A stretch of DNA of 26,705 bases from Caldisphaera sp. (GTDB lineage Archaea > Thermoproteota > Thermoprotei_A > Sulfolobales > Acidilobaceae): contig PNIA01000008.1 in assembly GCA_002877855.1 (NCBI GenBank), positions 1 to 26,705 on the forward strand, in the 5' to 3' direction. This document shows positions 22,840 through 26,705 of the stretch, piece by piece. The stretch's first letter is position 1; the number at the start of each line of letters is the position of its first letter. The notes under the pieces are model-generated. The model was given only the letters and a program-made list of their open reading frames with translations, was not told the origin of the DNA and did no database searches. Both the position numbers and the translations under genes were made by a program.

Positions 22840-25374
22840 GTGGTTAATATAAACAATAAAAATAATAACAAAGAAATTAATAGAGCATTAATGTTATTGG
22901 TATCTTTAAACTTAATGGGATTTGCCGTTTACTATTACTTATCCATAACCCCTTACAATTATATAGGAATGTATAGTGGATGGCCTATTTACATACAATC
23001 ACCAGAATTTTGGTTATTATCTATTTTCTTTGTTTTAATTTTTATTTCTATTTTAACTCTTTTCTTAAGCATTAACCCAACAAAGATGAATTTAAAAATT
23101 TCATCTTTCTTAGTTATTGGTTCATTGGCATCTCTAATTATAATAACTGGGATTTTTTATTCTTCATCATTAAAGGTATTTTATTCGTTAATAGGGGGGT
23201 ATTCTGATTCTTATATAATACAAGAGCAAGCTGCTGAATTATTGCTAAAAGGTAAAAATCCCTATTTAGCTAATTTTACAAGTTATCTGATAAGCAAGGG
23301 TTCATTTCCTGATTATACGTATCTATTCAAAAACTCTCCTCCATTTATAGCAAGCCATATAATTGGATTTGTATCTACCTATGATTATCTATCATTTGCT
23401 ATGTTATATTATTTACCTAAAGTTATACTTAATATCCCTAGACAGATTTACGATGCTATAATACTAGCAATATCATTATTTTTGGTATATAGAAAAAGCA
23501 AAGAACCATATAAAACTTTATTTCCCTTAATAATAGCTAGTGCTTCTTTTTTATTTGTAGGAGAACCAATAGCCTTTAGTCCTGTTGTAGGATGGTTAGC
23601 TCCATCACTTATAGCAATAGCATATGTTGATTATCCATTAATATCTGGAGCATTATTTGGTTTAGCTACATCGTATCGTGAGACTGCAGGTGTGTTGTTT
23701 TTATTTTTTATCGTTGCAGCATATCATGAAAAATATAACATTAAAAAGATGATTACTGGCTTTTTAATTTCTGGATTAGCCATTAATTTACCATTCCTTT
23801 TACTAAGCCCCCATCAATTCATTAAAAGTGTTTTGCTGCCTATTGATTCAAATTTAATGCCAATCGGAGCAGGATTGTCATCACTATATGAATTCAATAT
23901 AGATCTTCCTAAGTTATTTTATACTTTATTATTTATATCAATAATACTACTAGGCTTATTAGTTTATTTTAAATTTTATAATAAATTAAAATATTCTGGA
24001 CTCATCATTCCAAGTATAGCATTCTTATTTTATTATAGGCCTCTACCAATTTACTATATGTGGTTTCCCTTAATTTCAATAATAGCTTATGCAACATCCT
24101 TAAACAAAAAAGAAAATTATTTCGAAAAAAATACAATAAGTAATAATTGGACAATTTATACATTTATTCTCCTCCTTTCATCTGTAATAATAATGATGGT
24201 ATCTTATGTATTACAATTATCATTATTATTATTAATACTTGGTTTGTTAGCTGTTCTAGGCATATCCTTAATAACTTTCTTTATAGGTTCAGACAAAATA
24301 AATTCAAGATATAATCCAAAAATAATGACTTTTATATTTCTATCTCTCTTAATTTTGACTGGTATTTTAGCATCAAGGTTTTTCCCACAAACATCTCTCT
24401 TTATAGTATCAAGAGGATATCAAAGTTCACAAGAAATAGCTATGGAATTAGCAGCTATGTCAATAACTAAATTGCACAATCCTTATAACCTTAATTATTA
24501 TAGATCCATTCTTAATGACAAGACATTTGGTTATTTAGTTGAGTCTATTCCATATACTCAAAATCCTTTAAATTTAAACTCATTAGATCCACAAAAAAAA
24601 TTCTCGCTATTTTATAATACAACAAGAAATTCATGGAATAATGTAACGGTCTATGATTATTTACCAGGATTAGCAATATCTTATTTGCCTGCAATAATGT
24701 TAAATATACCTTCGCACATATATTCTTCAATTTTATTTGCAATAGCAATAACACTTGTAGGAATCATTTCTGTCAAAAATAATAAAGATCCTTTATTAAT
24801 TATTGGTATTTTAATGACTTTTTATATATCAATAATATTTTTTATGAATAGCATTATTATTACTATTTCATTATCTATATTGATAATATCAATTGTCTTG
24901 TTATATTATAACTCTATCCTGTCAGGTATTATTTTTTCATTATCTATATTAATATATCCACAGTTTATTATTTCAATGCCTTTTTACTTAATATATATAT
25001 ACTATGAATTCAATAACAGCTTTAATAAATTTATTTCTGCTTTGCTAACCTCTTTGGCTTTCATAATTTCTATTTTTTCAATAACATCTCAAAACTTTTT
25101 CAAATATGGATTTATGCAATTACTATACAAGATAAAAGGGAATTATAGCTTAGGATATATTCTAAACATTAATCCAATTTATTTAATTTTAACTGATATT
25201 TTAATTACTATACTATTAGCACTTTATTATAAAAAAGGTTACAGCAATATTAAAGAATTTGGCTTATTAATACCATTAGCAATCTGCATAATTCTTCCCT
25301 CTATGCCTATTCAATTATTAGCTTTTTATTCAATATCACCATTTTTATTTTATATTCTAAAGAAAAAGGAGTGA
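22840..25374 (+). CDS. Large duplicated multi-pass membrane protein, GT-C glycosyltransferase-like
   Basis: This 844-aa protein has about 20 or more transmembrane helices in two homologous halves. In the N-half, a large extracytoplasmic loop begins YSDSYIIQEQAAELLLKGKNPY (residues 121-142), followed by STYDYLS (179-185) and YLPKVILNIPRQIY (191-204). The C-half repeats this as GYQSSQEIAMELAA...HNPY (526-549), VYDYLPG (604-610) and YLPAIMLNIPSHIY (615-628). A loop with an acidic residue, A-x-x-L and NPY is characteristic of GT-C and GT87-like enzymes that use polyprenyl-phosphate sugars outside the membrane. Asp123 is a candidate catalytic residue; the C-half has Ser/Gln there. Family assignment is inference. 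The start is GTG at 22840 or, because this GTG lies in GGTGG, ATA at 22849. It is followed by the K+ channel after six bases. Confidence 0.7.
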   Translation: MVNINNKNNNKEINRALMLLVSLNLMGFAVYYYLSITPYNYIGMYSGWPIYIQSPEFWLLSIFFVLIFISILTLFLSINPTKMNLKISSFLVIGSLASLIIITGIFYSSSLKVFYSLIGGYSDSYIIQEQAAELLLKGKNPYLANFTSYLISKGSFPDYTYLFKNSPPFIASHIIGFVSTYDYLSFAMLYYLPKVILNIPRQIYDAIILAISLFLVYRKSKEPYKTLFPLIIASASFLFVGEPIAFSPVVGWLAPSLIAIAYVDYPLISGALFGLATSYRETAGVLFLFFIVAAYHEKYNIKKMITGFLISGLAINLPFLLLSPHQFIKSVLLPIDSNLMPIGAGLSSLYEFNIDLPKLFYTLLFISIILLGLLVYFKFYNKLKYSGLIIPSIAFLFYYRPLPIYYMWFPLISIIAYATSLNKKENYFEKNTISNNWTIYTFILLLSSVIIMMVSYVLQLSLLLLILGLLAVLGISLITFFIGSDKINSRYNPKIMTFIFLSLLILTGILASRFFPQTSLFIVSRGYQSSQEIAMELAAMSITKLHNPYNLNYYRSILNDKTFGYLVESIPYTQNPLNLNSLDPQKKFSLFYNTTRNSWNNVTVYDYLPGLAISYLPAIMLNIPSHIYSSILFAIAITLVGIISVKNNKDPLLIIGILMTFYISIIFFMNSIIITISLSILIISIVLLYYNSILSGIIFSLSILIYPQFIISMPFYLIYIYYEFNNSFNKFISALLTSLAFIISIFSITSQNFFKYGFMQLLYKIKGNYSLGYILNINPIYLILTDILITILLALYYKKGYSNIKEFGLLIPLAICIILPSMPIQLLAFYSISPFLFYILKKKE

Positions 25375-25380
25375 CCAAAT

Positions 25381-26409
25381 ACGATACCAATATATGCGTT
25401 TTTAGTTAAATTTAGAAAGTTCTTAAGAAATAATACAATAAAGATTACTATTATTTTAATAGCAATTATAATATATGGAACATTTTCGGAATACTTTCTC
25501 GAGAGAAAGGCTCCAAGTTCTGGTATAAAATCCATTTTTGATAGTTTTTGGTTCGTCATGCAAACAATTACGACTGTTGGTTATGGAGATACACCCGTTG
25601 TAACATTCTGGGGTAGAATAAACGCTGTATTTTTAATGCTAACGGGTATTGGTACATTAAGCTTATTTATTGCTAGCTTTACAAATATAATGATAGAATC
25701 CAGTTTAGCCAAAAGGCTTGGCGAAATTAAAGTGAAAAAAGAAGATCATATAATAATATGCAATTGGAACGAAATTGGGGAAGAATTAGTAAAGGAACTA
25801 AAAAACCAAAGCAGAGATGAACTAGTTATATTAGCAGACAAAGACTCACCACCTTTAAATGAAATAGAATTTGTAAGAGGTACTTGTCTCAAAGAGTCTG
25901 ACCTAATTAGAGCTGGAATAAAAAATGCTTACGGAGTCATAATATTAGCAGACAAAGATGATAAAAGTTCACCGGCAGGCATAGATGCAAAATCAATACT
26001 AGCAGGAATTATGATTAAAAAACTTAATGCAAATAGCCATATAGTATTGGAACTTTTAAGCAAGGAAAGTGAAAATTATGCGAAATTGGTGGGTATATAT
26101 GAATTTATAATAAGAGGCTATGTTTCTGCTAAGTTAATATCAAGAACGCTAGAAAATCCTGGCACAGCAGAAGTAATTGATTTAATATTAACATCAAAAT
26201 CTGGAGATGAAATTTTTGAAGAAAAATTACCTCAATGGATGCACGGCAAAAAATATAAAGAAATATCTGATTTTATTACGAATAAAGGAGCACTTCCACT
26301 AGCAATTAGAGGCCCAAAGGGATTAAGAATAAATCCTCCAAAAGAAGAAATAATAGATGATGATTCAATAATCTATATATCTAAAAGAAAAATAAACTTA
26401 AATCAATGA
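25381..26409 (+). CDS. MthK-like potassium channel with RCK domain, ACG start proposed
   Basis: This 342-aa two-TM ion channel has a cytoplasmic regulator of K+ conductance. TM1 covers about residues 17-36, then an outer loop, a pore helix FDSFWFVMQTIT, the selectivity filter TVGYGD (65-70), and TM2 (about 76-105). An RCK/TrkA-N domain starts near residue 122 (HIIICNWNEIGEELV) and contains LADKDSPPL and GTCLKESDLIRAGI, and a TrkA-C domain follows from about residue 265. The first ATG in frame (25558) lies inside the pore helix and would remove TM1. The frame upstream is open to the TGA stop of the previous gene (25372-25374), which is also part of GGAGTGA. Six bases later is ACG at 25381, and no ATG, GTG or TTG occurs between. 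ATA at 25384 is an alternative. It forms an operon with the GT-C-like gene. Readthrough of TGA would be an in-frame fusion. Confidence 0.9.
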   Translation, partial: TIPIYAFLVKFRKFLRNNTIKITIILIAIIIYGTFSEYFLERKAPSSGIKSIFDSFWFVMQTITTVGYGDTPVVTFWGRINAVFLMLTGIGTLSLFIASFTNIMIESSLAKRLGEIKVKKEDHIIICNWNEIGEELVKELKNQSRDELVILADKDSPPLNEIEFVRGTCLKESDLIRAGIKNAYGVIILADKDDKSSPAGIDAKSILAGIMIKKLNANSHIVLELLSKESENYAKLVGIYEFIIRGYVSAKLISRTLENPGTAEVIDLILTSKSGDEIFEEKLPQWMHGKKYKEISDFITNKGALPLAIRGPKGLRINPPKEEIIDDDSIIYISKRKINLNQ

Positions 26410-26471
26410 GAAATTGTACTATCAATATAGAACTTCACTAATTTTCAAAAGGGCTTATATCTAAACAAATC

Positions 26472-26629
26472 TATTAACTTATGTCACAAGAAATACCATG
26501 AATTAATGCATGAGATATTTAAATCTTTTTATATTAGTAACATCTTTAAAAAAATTTTATAATAAAAGTCTATTAAATTTAACTATGTATATTTTTTCCA
26601 AATTGCAAATTTTCTTATTGTTAATATAA
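26472..26629 (+). repeat. 158-bp direct repeat, copy B
   Basis: This is the second copy of the repeat at 22580-22737, in the same direction, 3.9 kb further on and downstream of the K+ channel. The eight differences cluster mainly at the 3' side. After it, 26630-26705 is AT-rich and ends in GGTG at the window edge, which looks like the ribosome-binding site of another gene beyond the window. If so, copy B sits upstream of that gene about as copy A sits upstream of the GT-C-like gene. The gap 26410-26705 shows nothing else. Confidence 0.92.
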
Positions 26630-26705
26630 TAGATGATAATTTTATTTATAAAAAATAAACTATTAAATTGTAATTCAATATCATATATTTGATGGTATAT
26701 AGGTG

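Noticed and set aside
22580..26629. CRISPR-like array formed by the repeats.
   Set aside because: There are only two copies, 3.9 kb apart, of 158 bp each, with genes between them.

Overview
The window looks like a chromosomal segment of a low-GC, thermoacidophilic crenarchaeon. The best guess is the Acidilobales, near Caldisphaera; this is inferred from gene content and composition, not from a database match. Supporting marks are an archaeal TIP49/RuvBL ATPase, UPF0147, DUF211, a RecB-like nuclease of the crenarchaeal COG4998 type, a tRNA-Arg without an encoded CCA, a tungsten-type aldehyde:ferredoxin oxidoreductase, purine-rich Shine-Dalgarno boxes (GGTGA, GGAGG, GGGGA) matching an archaeal 16S tail, and frequent GTG/TTG starts.

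Layout. 1-2.8 kb: the 5' part of an acyl-CoA synthetase, an unknown protein and UPF0147. 2.8-3.4 kb: gene-free, with a decayed IS200/IS605-type 3' end. 3.4-9 kb: a possible catabolic cluster with a creatininase-family amidohydrolase, an MFS carrier, AOR, and a second MFS carrier broken by one frameshift. 9-10.6 kb: a decayed zone around tRNA-Arg(CCG) with transposase-like scraps. 10.6-18.5 kb: conserved crenarchaeal genes in short convergent and divergent pairs (unknown protein plus COG4280-like membrane protein, nuclease, DUF211 plus unknown, TIP49, EamA exporter, PsiE-like protein, small unknowns). 18.6-21.7 kb: a second AMP-forming acyl-CoA synthetase and a GH77 4-alpha-glucanotransferase, overlapping tail to tail. 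21.8-26.7 kb: a polyprenyl-phosphate-sugar-synthase-like GT2, a large duplicated multi-pass protein resembling GT-C glycosyltransferases, and a MthK-like K+ channel. Two copies of a 158-bp repeat flank the last two genes.

The most unusual signal is at translation starts. Three genes (GT2, K+ channel, EamA transporter) have family-typical sequence extending upstream of any in-frame ATG, GTG or TTG, up to a TGA that lies inside a GGTGA/AGTGA Shine-Dalgarno-like box. Six bases after that box sits ACG, ACG and ATT respectively. Two more genes (near 10917 and 22849) can be read the same way with ACG and ATA. Either this organism initiates on near-cognate codons, or several 5' ends carry small frameshifts. 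Other points of note are a GT2 Shine-Dalgarno placed exactly in the loop of an inverted repeat, a GT-C-like protein whose second half has lost the candidate catalytic Asp, and a TIP49 with DDAH in Walker B.
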